From: an uncultured Pelagibacteraceae bacterium
Lineage (GTDB): Bacteria; Pseudomonadota; Alphaproteobacteria; Pelagibacterales; Pelagibacteraceae
DNA length: 64,000 nucleotides
Direction of reading: 5' to 3'
NCBI GenBank assembly: GCA_902620525.1
Contig: CACNIK010000005.1
Location: 31,415-95,414 of the forward strand
Shown here: positions 55,236 to 64,000 of the stretch, piece by piece
Layout of the letters: each line of letters starts with the position of its first letter
Numbering within the stretch: the stretch's first letter is position 1
Notes under the pieces: model-generated
The model's input: only the letters and a program-made list of their open reading frames with translations
What the model was told of the DNA's origin: nothing
Databases searched by the model: none
Made by a program: the position numbers and the translations under genes

Positions 55236-55250
55236 AGTGAATATATCACT
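55236..55250. promoter_or_regulatory. inverted repeat between maeB and murJ
   Basis: AGTGA-ATATA-TCACT, two 5-bp arms with a 5-bp centre, in the 57-bp gap between the divergent maeB and murJ. The GTGA/TCAC arms resemble CRP/FNR-family half-sites, but the spacing is one base shorter than the CRP consensus. A dimeric regulator of maeB is possible. Confidence 0.4.
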
Positions 55251-55268
55251 AAAAATTTTGTCTTAATT

Positions 55269-56795
55269 ATGAATTTATTATCCTCAACCACTGTATTTAG
55301 TTTTTATACAATGCTGAGCCGTGTTCTTGGTTATTTCAGAGATATATTAATAGCAATTTTTTTAGGAACTTCTATATATGCTGATGCTTTCTTTGTTGCG
55401 TTTAGACTTCCTAATACCTTCAGAAGATTATTTGCAGAAGGTACATTTAATGCTGCATTTATTCCAAGTTATGCTTCTGAAAAGTTAAAAGGCCAAGCGC
55501 AGGGAAAAAAATTTGCTGATGAAGTTTTAACTTTATTAATCTTGGCTCTTTTAACAATAGTTTTATTAGTAGAAATTCTTACTCCATATGTAGTTTATTT
55601 AATTGCTCCAGGTTTTGTTGAAAATAATGACAAATTTAACTTAGCTGTGGACTTAACAAGAATTACTTTCCCCTTCTTAGCATTTGTTAGTTTATCTTCT
55701 TTTTTTGCTGGAATTTTAAATACTGAAAATAAATTTGCTGCAGCTGCAGCCGCACCAATTTTTTTAAATTTAATTTTAATATTTTCTTTATTTATTTCAT
55801 ATTACTTTAAGCTAGATTATGCACTAAATTTATCTTATGGAGTTTCACTATCAGGTTTCATACAATTAATTTTTTTAATTTTCTTTTCTTCAAAATACTA
55901 TCAACCTTCCTTAATTTTCAAAAAAAAAATAAAACAAAAAGTTAAATTATTTATAAAAAAACTTTTACCTAGTATTTTCTCATCTGGAGTAATACAGATT
56001 AGTATTTTAGTTGGAACGATAATAGCATCATTCCAATCTGGGGCAGTTTCTTATCTTTACTATGCAGATAGAATCTATCAAATTAATCTTGCTATAGCCG
56101 GTATTGCAGTTAGCACTGTATCTTTGCCAATATTGAGTAAATTGATAAAAAGTAAAAAAATTAATCAGGCAAATCAAATTCAAAATAAATCTTTAGAATT
56201 ATCTTTATTGTTATCATTACCAGCTAGCATAGCTTTAATCATTGGCTCTGATGAAATAGTAAATGCTTTATTTGGTTATGGATCTTTTACAGAAAATGAC
56301 ATTGAACAAACATCACTTGCATTAAAATACTTTGGTTATGGCATACCAGCTTTTGCAGCGTTGAAAATATTTGCAAATTTCTTTTTCGCTAGAGACAACA
56401 CAATGACACCATTTAAAATTTCATCAATTATTGTTTTTATCAATGTTGTTATTAGTATTTTATTTTTTAAACAATTTGGCTTTGTTATTATTCCAATCGC
56501 TACAACTTTATCGACTTGGGTAGGTGTTATTTATTATCTATTTATTCTCTTTAAAATTGGTTATTTAAAACTTGCACCCAATTTTTATACTAAGTTAACA
56601 AAGATAGTCTTTTCTACTTATATAATGGCCTATGTTTTTCACATAAGCTTAAATTATTTTGCAAGAAATTTGAGTTATACAAGCGATTATAAAATTTTAT
56701 ACCTATTATTTATAGTAATCTTTGTGGCTTTATTGTATTTTTTAATTTGTTATTTTTTAAAAGTACTCAATTTAAGAAGTTTTAGAATTAATTAG
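55269..56795 (+). CDS. murJ: lipid II flippase MurJ
   Basis: Flips the peptidoglycan precursor lipid II across the inner membrane. The 508-residue polytopic protein has about 14 helices. The N-terminus has the family sequence [26 protein letters not shown] and [26 protein letters not shown], with the essential arginine and aspartate of the central cavity. trpS starts 1 bp later. It is the first gene of a rightward run murJ-trpS-nfuA-bax-like. Confidence 0.96.
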   Translation: MNLLSSTTVFSFYTMLSRVLGYFRDILIAIFLGTSIYADAFFVAFRLPNTFRRLFAEGTFNAAFIPSYASEKLKGQAQGKKFADEVLTLLILALLTIVLLVEILTPYVVYLIAPGFVENNDKFNLAVDLTRITFPFLAFVSLSSFFAGILNTENKFAAAAAAPIFLNLILIFSLFISYYFKLDYALNLSYGVSLSGFIQLIFLIFFSSKYYQPSLIFKKKIKQKVKLFIKKLLPSIFSSGVIQISILVGTIIASFQSGAVSYLYYADRIYQINLAIAGIAVSTVSLPILSKLIKSKKINQANQIQNKSLELSLLLSLPASIALIIGSDEIVNALFGYGSFTENDIEQTSLALKYFGYGIPAFAALKIFANFFFARDNTMTPFKISSIIVFINVVISILFFKQFGFVIIPIATTLSTWVGVIYYLFILFKIGYLKLAPNFYTKLTKIVFSTYIMAYVFHISLNYFARNLSYTSDYKILYLLFIVIFVALLYFLICYFLKVLNLRSFRIN

Positions 56796-56796
56796 T

Positions 56797-57798
56797 ATGA
56801 AAAAGGAATTGGTATTTTCTGGAGTTCAACCAACTGGTAATTTACATCTAGGAAATTATCTAGGAGCTTTAAAGAATTTTGTTTCACTTCAAAAGTCAAA
56901 AAATTGTTTATATTGCGTTGTTGATTTACACGCTATTACAACATTTCAAAACCCAAAGGAGTTAAACTCAAATATTTTAGAAACTACTGCAGGTTTCTTA
57001 GCTTCTGGATTGGACTCAAATAAAAGTATAATTTTTAATCAATCTTCTGTAAGCGGCCATGCAGAACTTGCTTGGATTTTAAATTGTGTCTGTAGAGTAG
57101 GATGGTTAAATCGTATGACTCAATTTAAAGATAAAGCTGGCAAAGATAAAGAAAAGGCAAGTGTTGGCTTATACATCTATCCAAATTTAATGGCTGCGGA
57201 TATTTTATTGTATAAAGCTACACACGTACCTGTTGGCGCTGATCAGAAGCAGCATTTGGAGTTATCGAGGGATATAGCTCAAAAATTTAATAATGATTTT
57301 AACAAAAAAGATTTTTTTCCTTTACCAGAACCTTTAATTCAAAAAAATATTTCTCGAGTCATGAGTTTAAGAGATGGAACAAAAAAAATGAGCAAATCTG
57401 AAGAGTCTGATTATTCTAGAATAAATTTAAAAGATAGTTCAGATGAAATTGTAAAAAAAATAAAAAAAGCAAAAACTGATGCTGAACCAATTACTGAAAA
57501 TATTCAAGATTATGATAATAGGCCAGAGGCATACAATTTGTTAAGTATATACTCAGATTTATCAGATCAAAAAGTTGAAACTACTATTAACGAATTTGTG
57601 GGAAAAGATTTTTCATCTTTAAAAATAAAACTATCTGAAAAATTGGTTGAGACAATAAGTCCAATCGGAAAGAATATCTCTCGATTAATGAAAGACAAAA
57701 AGCACCTGGAAGATGTGTTGAAAAAAGGCAAACAAAAAGCCAATATAATCGCTGAGGAAAACTTAAAAAAGATACGTGAAATAGTAGGATTTGTGTAA
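56797..57798 (+). CDS. trpS: tryptophanyl-tRNA synthetase
   Basis: Class Ic synthetase of 333 residues. The HIGH-equivalent is [18 protein letters not shown] and the KMSKS loop is [30 protein letters not shown] is the tryptophan and dimer region. The alphaproteobacterial order murJ-trpS-nfuA is reproduced here. nfuA starts 16 bp later. Confidence 0.97.
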   Translation: MKKELVFSGVQPTGNLHLGNYLGALKNFVSLQKSKNCLYCVVDLHAITTFQNPKELNSNILETTAGFLASGLDSNKSIIFNQSSVSGHAELAWILNCVCRVGWLNRMTQFKDKAGKDKEKASVGLYIYPNLMAADILLYKATHVPVGADQKQHLELSRDIAQKFNNDFNKKDFFPLPEPLIQKNISRVMSLRDGTKKMSKSEESDYSRINLKDSSDEIVKKIKKAKTDAEPITENIQDYDNRPEAYNLLSIYSDLSDQKVETTINEFVGKDFSSLKIKLSEKLVETISPIGKNISRLMKDKKHLEDVLKKGKQKANIIAEENLKKIREIVGFV

Positions 57799-57813
57799 TA
57801 TATATACATTTAA

Positions 57814-58353
57814 ATGATACAAGTAGAACAAACGCCAAACCCAGACTCGTTAAAATTTTTATCACAAAAAATTTTATCAAAGGTCGGAACAGAAGAGTTT
57901 AAAAAATCAAATTTAAATGACATTAAAATTCCATTTATAAAAGAGGTGTTAAGTTTTTCAGGTGTGGAACTTGTTTTAATTTCAGACAATTTTTTGACAG
58001 TTAAAAAAGAAAAAAATGTATCTTGGGATAGTTTAAAACCAATGATTATTTCACACTTAAATGATTATTTTGAAAAAACTGAAGACCCAATATTAATTGA
58101 CAATAAAATAGAAAAATCTGATGATAATGAAACTATCGCAAAAATTAAAGATGTTTTAAACACTAAAATAAGACCAGCGGTTGCTAGAGATGGAGGCGAT
58201 ATCAAATTTAAATCTTTTGAAGATGGTGTTGTGAAAGTAGAATTGCAAGGAGCATGTTCTGGGTGCCCTAGCTCAATAATGACTTTGAAGCAAGGAGTCC
58301 AAAATTTATTAAAACATTACGTCAAAGAAGTAAATTCAGTTGAGGCAATCTAA
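57814..58353 (+). CDS. nfuA: NfuA-type iron-sulfur cluster carrier
   Basis: Carries and delivers Fe-S clusters. The 179-residue protein has an Nfu N-terminal domain (IQVEQTPNPDSLKFL, residues 1-90) and a C-terminal NifU domain (about 105-175) with the cluster-binding CSGCPSS and the GVQNLL helix. The downstream MiaB and Nth need such clusters. It abuts the next gene with no gap. Confidence 0.95.
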   Translation: MIQVEQTPNPDSLKFLSQKILSKVGTEEFKKSNLNDIKIPFIKEVLSFSGVELVLISDNFLTVKKEKNVSWDSLKPMIISHLNDYFEKTEDPILIDNKIEKSDDNETIAKIKDVLNTKIRPAVARDGGDIKFKSFEDGVVKVELQGACSGCPSSIMTLKQGVQNLLKHYVKEVNSVEAI

Positions 58354-59880
58354 ATGAAAAAAAATTTGAGTTATAGAGATAAATTATTAGAGTTAGCACA
58401 AATATATAAAATTTCTGAGATACAAAATTATATCAAGAGAAAAAAGAATCTTACTACTCATCAAATTGAACATATTCTTAAAAAGAATAATGTTCCGATT
58501 CCAAAAGATTTTAACGTAAGTTTTTTTAAAAAAAGCATCTCAAACCCTATCTCAAAAGCAGGAAAAGGGGTTTCAGGACTTTATAACGATACAACTGATG
58601 GGGTAGGAAAATTTTTTAAAAGAACAAAAAAAGGCGCGACAGGTTTATACGACGATACCACTGGAGGAGTTGGGAATTTCTTTTTAGGTTTGTGGAGGAA
58701 TTCTGGTAATTTAGGTCTCGGTATTTTAAATACAATTCCTAAAGTATTCAATACAGTTTCTAGTTTTATTTCAGATGCATTAGTAAATTTATTTAGCAGT
58801 TTTTATACCTCTGAAGTTGAAAAAACAAAAACTAACAAGTTAATCAAAGGTTTTGGAATTGCAGTTTTTATTTGTGCGATAGGTATAACATTTTACACTA
58901 TAAAAGAAAACTATGACGAAAATAATGTAACCAAGTCGTTTAAAGTTGAGAAAGATAAACCAAAAAAAATTGAAACACAGAAAGAAGTAAAGAAAAAAAT
59001 AGAAAAAAAACCACAAAAAAAAGAACAACAAAAGCAAGTAAAAAAACCTGAGCCAAAAAAAGAAAAATCTCCAAGTCAGGTAACTGAGCTAGTTCTACCA
59101 AATTTAAATATTAAAACAGAGACAGTATTGAGTTTATTTGAAGATGTTGAATATGATTTGAAGACTGTGAGATACCAAAAAAGGGTAAAACCAATTTATT
59201 TCACTCAATTCCCAAAAGACTTGGATGAGATTAAAGATACTAAACTTAAAAAGGAAACATTCATAAAAATTGTTTTACCTTTAGTTGTTGCTGAAAATGA
59301 TAAAATTTTAGACGATAAAATAAAATTAAAAAGAATTACTTCAAAAAAAATGACCACTGATAAAGAAAAATCATGGCTAAGATTAAAATTGAGAGAATAT
59401 AAAGTTAAAAATTCTGATATAGTCGAGTTAAACAAAAGAATGGATATTATACCGGTCTCAATTGCATTAGCCCAAGCTGCAAAAGAGAGTGGTTGGGGTA
59501 CATCAAGATTTGCTTTAGAGGGGAATGCAATATTTGGACAATGGACATGGACTGGTCAAGGCATAGAGCCTTTGAACAAAGGTAAAAACGAGGGTCACAA
59601 AATCCTTAGATTTCCAATTCTAAGAGCCTCAGTAAAGGCTTATAAAAACAATTTAAATACTCACAAAGGCTATTCAGAATTTAGGGAAAAAAGACATAGT
59701 ATCAGAAAAAGAAATAAGACTATAAAAGGTTTAGATCTTACAGATACTTTAAATAGATATGCCCAAACTGGAAAAAAATATACAGACATTTTAGAACAAA
59801 TTATAAAACAAAACGATCTGTCAGACTTTGAAACTGTTCAATTGACTAACTCTGTTGTTAAAAAAGATATACAACTTTAA
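58354..59880 (+). CDS. Bax-like glucosaminidase with repeat-bearing cytoplasmic N-terminus
   Basis: Multidomain protein of 508 residues. Residues 1-60 are a helical lead; 75-88 and 97-110 are two near-copies of GLY(N/D)DTT(D/G)GVG(K/N)FF. A single membrane helix lies at about 164-183, then a Lys/Glu/Pro-rich linker (190-245). The C-terminal half resembles E. coli Bax, an N-acetylglucosaminidase-fold protein: VSIALAQAAKESGWGTSRFALEGNAIFGQWTW, with the catalytic glutamate in KESGWG, and SVKAYKNNLNTHKGYSEFR. The C-terminal domain should act on peptidoglycan in the periplasm; the N-terminal repeats are unexplained. Confidence 0.83.
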   Translation: MKKNLSYRDKLLELAQIYKISEIQNYIKRKKNLTTHQIEHILKKNNVPIPKDFNVSFFKKSISNPISKAGKGVSGLYNDTTDGVGKFFKRTKKGATGLYDDTTGGVGNFFLGLWRNSGNLGLGILNTIPKVFNTVSSFISDALVNLFSSFYTSEVEKTKTNKLIKGFGIAVFICAIGITFYTIKENYDENNVTKSFKVEKDKPKKIETQKEVKKKIEKKPQKKEQQKQVKKPEPKKEKSPSQVTELVLPNLNIKTETVLSLFEDVEYDLKTVRYQKRVKPIYFTQFPKDLDEIKDTKLKKETFIKIVLPLVVAENDKILDDKIKLKRITSKKMTTDKEKSWLRLKLREYKVKNSDIVELNKRMDIIPVSIALAQAAKESGWGTSRFALEGNAIFGQWTWTGQGIEPLNKGKNEGHKILRFPILRASVKAYKNNLNTHKGYSEFREKRHSIRKRNKTIKGLDLTDTLNRYAQTGKKYTDILEQIIKQNDLSDFETVQLTNSVVKKDIQL

Positions 59881-59882
59881 AA

Positions 59883-60926
59883 TTATTTTTCTTTAACTAC
59901 AAATTGAATACCAAGCCATCTATAGAAACCATTAGCCTCTCTTAAAGAACAATTTATTCTACCCCGTTCTGTGGTAAATTTTCCCTCTAAACTTATATTT
60001 AAACTATTTTTATCATTAAATTTTATTTTGGAATTTCTCCACTTGTTTTCCTCATTGGAAAAACAGCTTATATTTTTTAAATTTTTTATATTTTCATAAA
60101 ATTCAATATTAACTTTCGGAGGATTCTTTTCATCACCAATGTATCTCTCTTCAGGATAAATTGACTTATAGGGAAATGGCAATGTCTTCAAGATTGTTTT
60201 AAATCTCTCTGTTTCACCATACTTCTCATTAATTGGAAATCTTGGCATTTCAAATAAATTTTTAGTGTAATCAGTTACACCAGAGTGTTGACCAAAAGCA
60301 TATTTAAACCCTAAGTCAATTACAATATTTTTTAAGTTAATACTGTATTCACCAAATGGGTAGGAAAAAAAAATTGAATTTTTACCAAGCTCCTCTTTAA
60401 ATATATTAATGGATGTAACTAAATCATCTTTAATTTTTTGTTCTTTAAAATCAATTAAGTAATCATGAGTGTGGCTATGATTCCCTATTTCGACAAATTC
60501 GTATTTTTCTATTTCTCTAATATTTTCCCAACTCATGTATCCCTTTTTTCCTACTTCTCTTGTGCTCACAAATAATATGAAAGGGATTTCGTTTTTTTTA
60601 AGAATTGGCCAAGCATTATCGTAGAAAGACCGATACCCGTCATCTATTGTAATAAGAATTTTTCTTTCATTTTTATTATTATTTAGTTCTTTTTCAAAAT
60701 TAGAGGGATTTACAAATTTAATACCATTTTCTTTAATCAATGAAATATGTTCTTTGAAATCATTAACCCTTATGTTTGTTGAAGGGTATTTATTTTCTTC
60801 AAATCGATGATACATTATAGTAATTATACCAAAGTCATCTATAGCTAATTCAGATGAGTGTAAATTTAATTTAATCGGTAAAAAAAACAGAATAATGATA
60901 AATAATTTTTTAATAATTAACTGCAC
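59883..60926 (-). CDS. polysaccharide deacetylase family protein
   Basis: NodB-like carbohydrate esterase, 347 residues from the GTG at 60926, which gives a clean signal peptide (LIIKKLFIIILFFLPIKL). The frame continues upstream to 61064, but that would cover the tsaB gene. Motif 1 is ITIDDGYRSFYDNAWPIL (TxDDG) and motif 2 is GNHSHTHDYL (HSxxH); FFSYPFGEY is a later motif. A C-terminal beta-rich domain follows. Substrate: an envelope glycan is likely but unproven. It converges on the Bax-like gene, and the start region overlaps tsaB by 32 bases. Confidence 0.87.
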   Translation of the reverse strand: MQLIIKKLFIIILFFLPIKLNLHSSELAIDDFGIITIMYHRFEENKYPSTNIRVNDFKEHISLIKENGIKFVNPSNFEKELNNNKNERKILITIDDGYRSFYDNAWPILKKNEIPFILFVSTREVGKKGYMSWENIREIEKYEFVEIGNHSHTHDYLIDFKEQKIKDDLVTSINIFKEELGKNSIFFSYPFGEYSINLKNIVIDLGFKYAFGQHSGVTDYTKNLFEMPRFPINEKYGETERFKTILKTLPFPYKSIYPEERYIGDEKNPPKVNIEFYENIKNLKNISCFSNEENKWRNSKIKFNDKNSLNISLEGKFTTERGRINCSLREANGFYRWLGIQFVVKEK

Positions 60927-61275
60927 TGGCAATAATAATTCAATAGGTTTAAAATTTAATAATAATTTTTTCACAGAAAAATTACAAAATAATATTGAAT
61001 CTAATAATCTCCTTGTTAGTAATATTATTGGTTTTACAAAAAAACACAAAGTCAAATTAAGCAATAAATACTCTATAATAGTTAATATGGGGCCTGGAAG
61101 CTACTCTTCCATCAGAATATCTTTATCTGTGGCAAAAGGAATCCAAATTGTGCATGGTTCTAAACTATATGGCTATAAAAATTATCAATTATCGGAATTA
61201 AAACTTGAAAATATTGAGAATTTGATAAAAAATAAACAATTAGAAAATAAAATGGTAAATCCAATTTATCAGTAA
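60895..61275 (+). CDS. tsaB: miniature TsaB (tRNA t6A synthesis)
   Basis: Partner of TsaD/TsaE for the universal t6A37 tRNA modification. The product has only 126 residues, against about 230 for E. coli TsaB. The N-terminal ASKHA half is clear: NNFLIINCTGNNNSIGL, then NMGPGSYSSIRISLSVAKGIQIVHG. The second half is missing, yet the chain ends in NPIYQ, which resembles the family's final P-x-YLR. No rimI follows, unlike many relatives; fur begins 17 bp later. It could be degenerate, but the frame is intact, and the position before fur and miaB is conserved. Confidence 0.85.
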   Translation: MINNFLIINCTGNNNSIGLKFNNNFFTEKLQNNIESNNLLVSNIIGFTKKHKVKLSNKYSIIVNMGPGSYSSIRISLSVAKGIQIVHGSKLYGYKNYQLSELKLENIENLIKNKQLENKMVNPIYQ

Positions 61276-61292
61276 AAGGTTTTTAGATAATA

Positions 61293-61718
61293 ATGAGTGT
61301 TATTGAAGAAAAATGTAAACAAAAAGGAGTGAGGCTTACTGAACAAAGGCGGGTAATAGCTAAGGTAATGTCGGAATCAAAACTGACTTTTGGTTCTAAA
61401 GATCATCCTGATGTTGATGAGCTGCACAAAAGGGTAACTCTTGTAGATAAAAAAATTAGCATAGCTACGGTTTATAGAACTCTAAAATTATTTGAAGAGT
61501 CTGGAATAATTGAAAGACATGATTTTAAAGAAGGCAAATCAAGGTATGAGCCCTCAACAGATGAGCATCACGATCATTTAATTGATGTAAATACTGGAGA
61601 AATAATTGAATTTGTTGATAAAGATATCGAAGAGTTGCAAATCAAAATAGCAAAAAAACTTGGTTATAATTTAGTTGACCATAAACTAGAGCTTTATGGA
61701 TCAAAGAATAAAAAGTAA
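61293..61718 (+). CDS. fur: Fur-family transcriptional regulator
   Basis: Metal-responsive repressor of 141 residues. The winged helix is RLTEQRRVIAKVM and ISIATVYRTLKLFEESGII; the metal site is STDEHHDHLIDVNTGEIIEF, and the end is HKLELYGSK. The CxxC zinc motifs of E. coli Fur are absent, as in alphaproteobacterial Fur/Mur proteins. Whether it senses iron or manganese cannot be told from sequence. It overlaps the miaB start by 23 bases if miaB begins at 61696. Confidence 0.93.
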   Translation: MSVIEEKCKQKGVRLTEQRRVIAKVMSESKLTFGSKDHPDVDELHKRVTLVDKKISIATVYRTLKLFEESGIIERHDFKEGKSRYEPSTDEHHDHLIDVNTGEIIEFVDKDIEELQIKIAKKLGYNLVDHKLELYGSKNKK

Positions 61719-63057
61719 TTTGAAAAAAAAAATTTTTATAAAAACTTTCGGTTGTCAGATGAATGAATATGACAGTAATCGAATTTTAGATATTACAAAA
61801 AAGATTAACTACTTTCCAACTAAAAAAAAAATAGAAGCAGATTGTTACATAATAAATACTTGTCACATTAGAGAAAAAGCTACAGAAAAAGTATTTCATG
61901 ACGTGGGTAGAGTCAAAAAAGAATTCAAAAACAAAAAAAAACCTATACTTATTATTGCTGGCTGTGTTGCTCAGGCTGAGGGAGATTTAATTTTAAAAAA
62001 AGATAACTATGTTGATGCCGTAATAGGTCCTCAGTCTTATCAATTCATAAATAAAATTATTAAAGATATAGAAAATAAAAATAAACAACACAATATTACA
62101 AATTTCGATACAGTAAAAAAATTTGATGAACTTAAAACAATTAGCAGTAATAATTCAAAAGTTTCATCGTTTTTAACTATACAAGAAGGTTGTGACAAAT
62201 TTTGTAAATTTTGCGTGGTTCCTTACACAAGAGGTCCAGAACATTCTAGAGATTTTGAGGATGTTCTCAATGAGGCAGATGGGCTTTTAAGAAAAGGAGC
62301 AAGAGAAATAATTTTATTAGGTCAAAACGTAAATGCTTACAATGATAAAAAAAATGGAAAACGTTTATCTGATATTATATATGCTTTAGAGAAAAAAAAG
62401 GATCTTTTGAGAATTCGCTATTATACCTCTCATCCAAAAGACATGACAAAAGATTTAATCGAGGCGCATAAAAAATGTACTAAACTTATGCCGCTATTAC
62501 ATCTTCCAGTTCAATCAGGTTCTAATAAAATACTGAAGAGCATGAATAGAAAACATAATATTAAAGAATATTTAAAAATTATTGATAATTTAAAAGAAAA
62601 AAATTCAAGAATAGAATTCGCTAGTGATTTTATAATTGCTTATCCTGGAGAAGAACAGGAAGATTTTAATCAAACATATGAGTTAATGAAAAAAATTCAA
62701 TTTATAAATTCATATTCTTTTATTTTCAGCCCAAGACCTGGCACTCCTGCAAGTGATATGCAAATAATTGATGAAACACTAGCCAAAAAAAGACTTATGA
62801 TTTTTCAAAAACTCGCTGAAAATATTAAGATGAACTATAAAAAAAAACTTTTAAATAAAATTGTAAAAGTATTATTTGAAAACAAAATGACAAAAGAAAA
62901 AGATAAATACTTTGGAAGAGACGAATATCAAAACCCAGTCATAGTTTGCTCAAAAAAAAATATTATTGGCCAGGAAAAAAGAGTACTTATAAAAAAATTC
63001 TCTCAACATACAATTTATGGTGAATTAATAAATACTGATAACTTTCTAGCAGCTTAA
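61696..63057 (+). CDS. miaB: tRNA-2-methylthio-N6-dimethylallyladenosine synthase
   Basis: Radical-SAM enzyme that methylthiolates i6A37 of tRNAs. The N-terminal domain has KTFGCQMNEYDSNR, NTCHIREKA and AGCVAQAEG with three cluster cysteines. The radical-SAM motif is GCDKFCKFCVVPYTRG (CxxxCxxC), and a TRAM domain closes the protein. It has 453 residues. The ATG at 61696 overlaps fur; a TTG at 61720, just after the fur stop, would give the conserved core with no overlap. Both are possible. Confidence 0.96.
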   Translation: MDQRIKSNLKKKIFIKTFGCQMNEYDSNRILDITKKINYFPTKKKIEADCYIINTCHIREKATEKVFHDVGRVKKEFKNKKKPILIIAGCVAQAEGDLILKKDNYVDAVIGPQSYQFINKIIKDIENKNKQHNITNFDTVKKFDELKTISSNNSKVSSFLTIQEGCDKFCKFCVVPYTRGPEHSRDFEDVLNEADGLLRKGAREIILLGQNVNAYNDKKNGKRLSDIIYALEKKKDLLRIRYYTSHPKDMTKDLIEAHKKCTKLMPLLHLPVQSGSNKILKSMNRKHNIKEYLKIIDNLKEKNSRIEFASDFIIAYPGEEQEDFNQTYELMKKIQFINSYSFIFSPRPGTPASDMQIIDETLAKKRLMIFQKLAENIKMNYKKKLLNKIVKVLFENKMTKEKDKYFGRDEYQNPVIVCSKKNIIGQEKRVLIKKFSQHTIYGELINTDNFLAA

Positions 63058-63059
63058 AT

Positions 63060-64000
63060 ATGTCTAAAATAGAAAATCTTGATCAGAATTACAGCATAAA
63101 AAAAATAGATAAAGAAACTATTAATATTAAAGTTCATAATAACGATATTTTAGCATCAGTTGTTGGAGAGTTTAATAGTAATTTAAATGAATTGGAGAAA
63201 TTAACCAAAACAAAAATATTTTTTAGAGGAAATTCAATTACAATTAAAGGTAATTCGGATGAAACAAGTAAGGCATCAGATGCTATAAAATTTTTAATAA
63301 ATAAATATTTAAAAACTAACCTAATTGAAAAACAAGACTTGATGTTATCAGTAAAAGAAAAAAATACTAGTTTTAAATCTAATGTTCATAATTTCGGCCA
63401 ATTAATTAAGACTCCAAAAAAGACAGTAATAGCGAGATCAAAAAAACAATCTGACTACATAAACGCTCTGACTAAAAACGACATAACTATGGCTTTAGGA
63501 CCTGCAGGAACAGGAAAAAGTTTTTTAGCAGTATCTGTTGCTATGACGATGTTATTTGAGAAAAAAGTAGAAAAAGTAATTTTATCTAGACCAGCTGTAG
63601 AAGCAGGAGAAAAACTCGGATTTTTACCTGGCGATATGAAAGAAAAAGTTGATCCATACTTGAGACCTTTATATGACGCACTTTATGATCTTTTTGGGTT
63701 TGAAAAAATAAATAAAAAAATTGAGTCAGGTGAGATTGAAATTGCCCCTCTGGCATTTATGAGAGGAAGAACTTTGAAGAATTCTTTTGCTATACTGGAC
63801 GAAGCTCAGAATGCTACACTTACTCAAATTAAAATGTTTTTAACAAGAATAGGAGAAAACTCTAAAATTGTAGTAAATGGCGACCCAACTCAAATAGATT
63901 TAATAAATAAATCTCAATCAGGATTAATTAAATCTAAAAAAATATTAAATAAGGTTAAAGAAATAAAATTAATAGAGTTTGATCATAAAGATGTGGTGAG
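63060..64000 (+). CDS. phoH: PhoH family ATPase, 3' end beyond window
   Basis: Begins at the ATG 63060, two bases after miaB, and is still open at the right edge after 313 codons. An N-terminal KH-like region is followed by the P-loop MALGPAGTGKSFLAV, SRPAVEAGEKLGFLPGDMKEKVDPYLRPLYDAL (split), Walker B FAILDEAQNAT and VVNGDPTQIDL. These define the PhoH/PhoL group, a predicted RNA-linked ATPase usually followed by ybeY. Cellular role is not well established. Confidence 0.95.
   Translation, partial: MSKIENLDQNYSIKKIDKETINIKVHNNDILASVVGEFNSNLNELEKLTKTKIFFRGNSITIKGNSDETSKASDAIKFLINKYLKTNLIEKQDLMLSVKEKNTSFKSNVHNFGQLIKTPKKTVIARSKKQSDYINALTKNDITMALGPAGTGKSFLAVSVAMTMLFEKKVEKVILSRPAVEAGEKLGFLPGDMKEKVDPYLRPLYDALYDLFGFEKINKKIESGEIEIAPLAFMRGRTLKNSFAILDEAQNATLTQIKMFLTRIGENSKIVVNGDPTQIDLINKSQSGLIKSKKILNKVKEIKLIEFDHKDVV

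Noticed and set aside
60927-61064. Upstream extension of the polysaccharide deacetylase
   Set aside because: It covers the conserved tsaB gene on the other strand, while a GTG at 60926 yields a clean signal peptide.
1-64000. CRISPR array, insertion sequences, prophage, rRNA or riboswitches
   Set aside because: No regularly spaced repeats, transposase, integrase, phage genes or recognisable structured leaders were seen by eye; the window looks like core chromosome. A computed Rfam and ISfinder scan would settle this.

Overview
The window is a very A+T-rich, densely packed chromosomal segment from an alphaproteobacterium. It most likely belongs to the SAR11 clade (Pelagibacterales, Candidatus Pelagibacter-like). 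This is an inference from three things: lysine/asparagine/isoleucine-rich proteins, near-zero intergenic spacing with many overlapping genes, and gene orders that are classically alphaproteobacterial (hemE-hemH-hemJ-rho; maf-aroE-coaE-dnaQ/secB; mnmE-mnmG-rsmG-parA-parB/holA-lptE-leuS; hisB-H-A-F-E beside hslVU; nfu-tsaB-fur-miaB-phoH). I see no insertion sequence, prophage, CRISPR array or rRNA operon. There is one tRNA gene (tRNA-Gly, GCC).

Layout. 1-5 kb: 3' part of acetyl-CoA synthetase (with an odd basic N-terminal extension running off the left edge), a hypothetical protein, and a two-component sodium/solute (acetate-like) symporter closed by a strong terminator. 5-9.6 kb: small membrane protein, rpe, a heparinase-like protein, purH, pterin dehydratase, tRNA-Gly. 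9.9-14.3 kb: Lon-N-domain protein, then leftward hemE-hemH-hemJ and rho. 14.3-14.6 kb: an AT-rich, repeat-bearing gap beside hemE, the place where oriC sits in Caulobacter; I propose it as a candidate origin. 14.6-19.9 kb: ppsR-maf-aroE-coaE-dnaQ rightward, secB-fxsA leftward, Tim44-like and Smr proteins. 19.9-25.9 kb: hslVU and the histidine cluster, with a 45-residue basic ORF between hisA and hisF. 25.9-31 kb: lolA, ftsK, a ubiquinone hydroxylase, mnmE. 31-39.7 kb: mnmG-rsmG-parA-parB with two perfect-core parS sites inside rsmG, then holA, lptE, leuS and a lipoprotein. 39.9-41 kb: a porin with signs of high expression. 41-43.5 kb: an extremely compressed alternating-strand cluster (ThiE-like, YggS, L,D-transpeptidase, pseudo-receiver winged-helix regulator, and a short ArfA-type ribosome-rescue factor). 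43.5-50 kb: adenosine-kinase-like pfkB, nth, dapB, a 54-residue membrane protein, dnaJ-dnaK-grpE, rdgB. 50-59.9 kb: LpoA-like receptor, rsmI, dolP, maeB, murJ, trpS, nfuA, and a Bax-like glucosaminidase with an unusual N-terminus. 59.9-64 kb: polysaccharide deacetylase, a miniature TsaB, fur, miaB, and phoH cut by the right edge.

How the genes work together: core replication/segregation (oriC candidate, parABS, holA, dnaQ, ftsK), translation quality (tRNA modification by mnmEG, miaB, tsaB; rsmG, rsmI; trpS, leuS; ArfA), proteostasis (dnaKJ-grpE, hslVU, secB), heme and histidine synthesis, envelope upkeep (lolA, lptE, murJ, L,D-transpeptidase, Bax-like, dolP) and carbon use (acs, symporter, maeB, ppsR). 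The least ordinary items are the paired parS sites read in two different frames of rsmG, the hemE-adjacent repeat region, unlisted small genes (ArfA-like, a two-helix membrane protein, a basic ORF in the his operon), divergent gene pairs whose start codons abut or overlap in palindromes, interlocked stop codons shared by convergent genes, and two promoters placed for leaderless mRNA. All calls come from reading the sequence; no database search was run.
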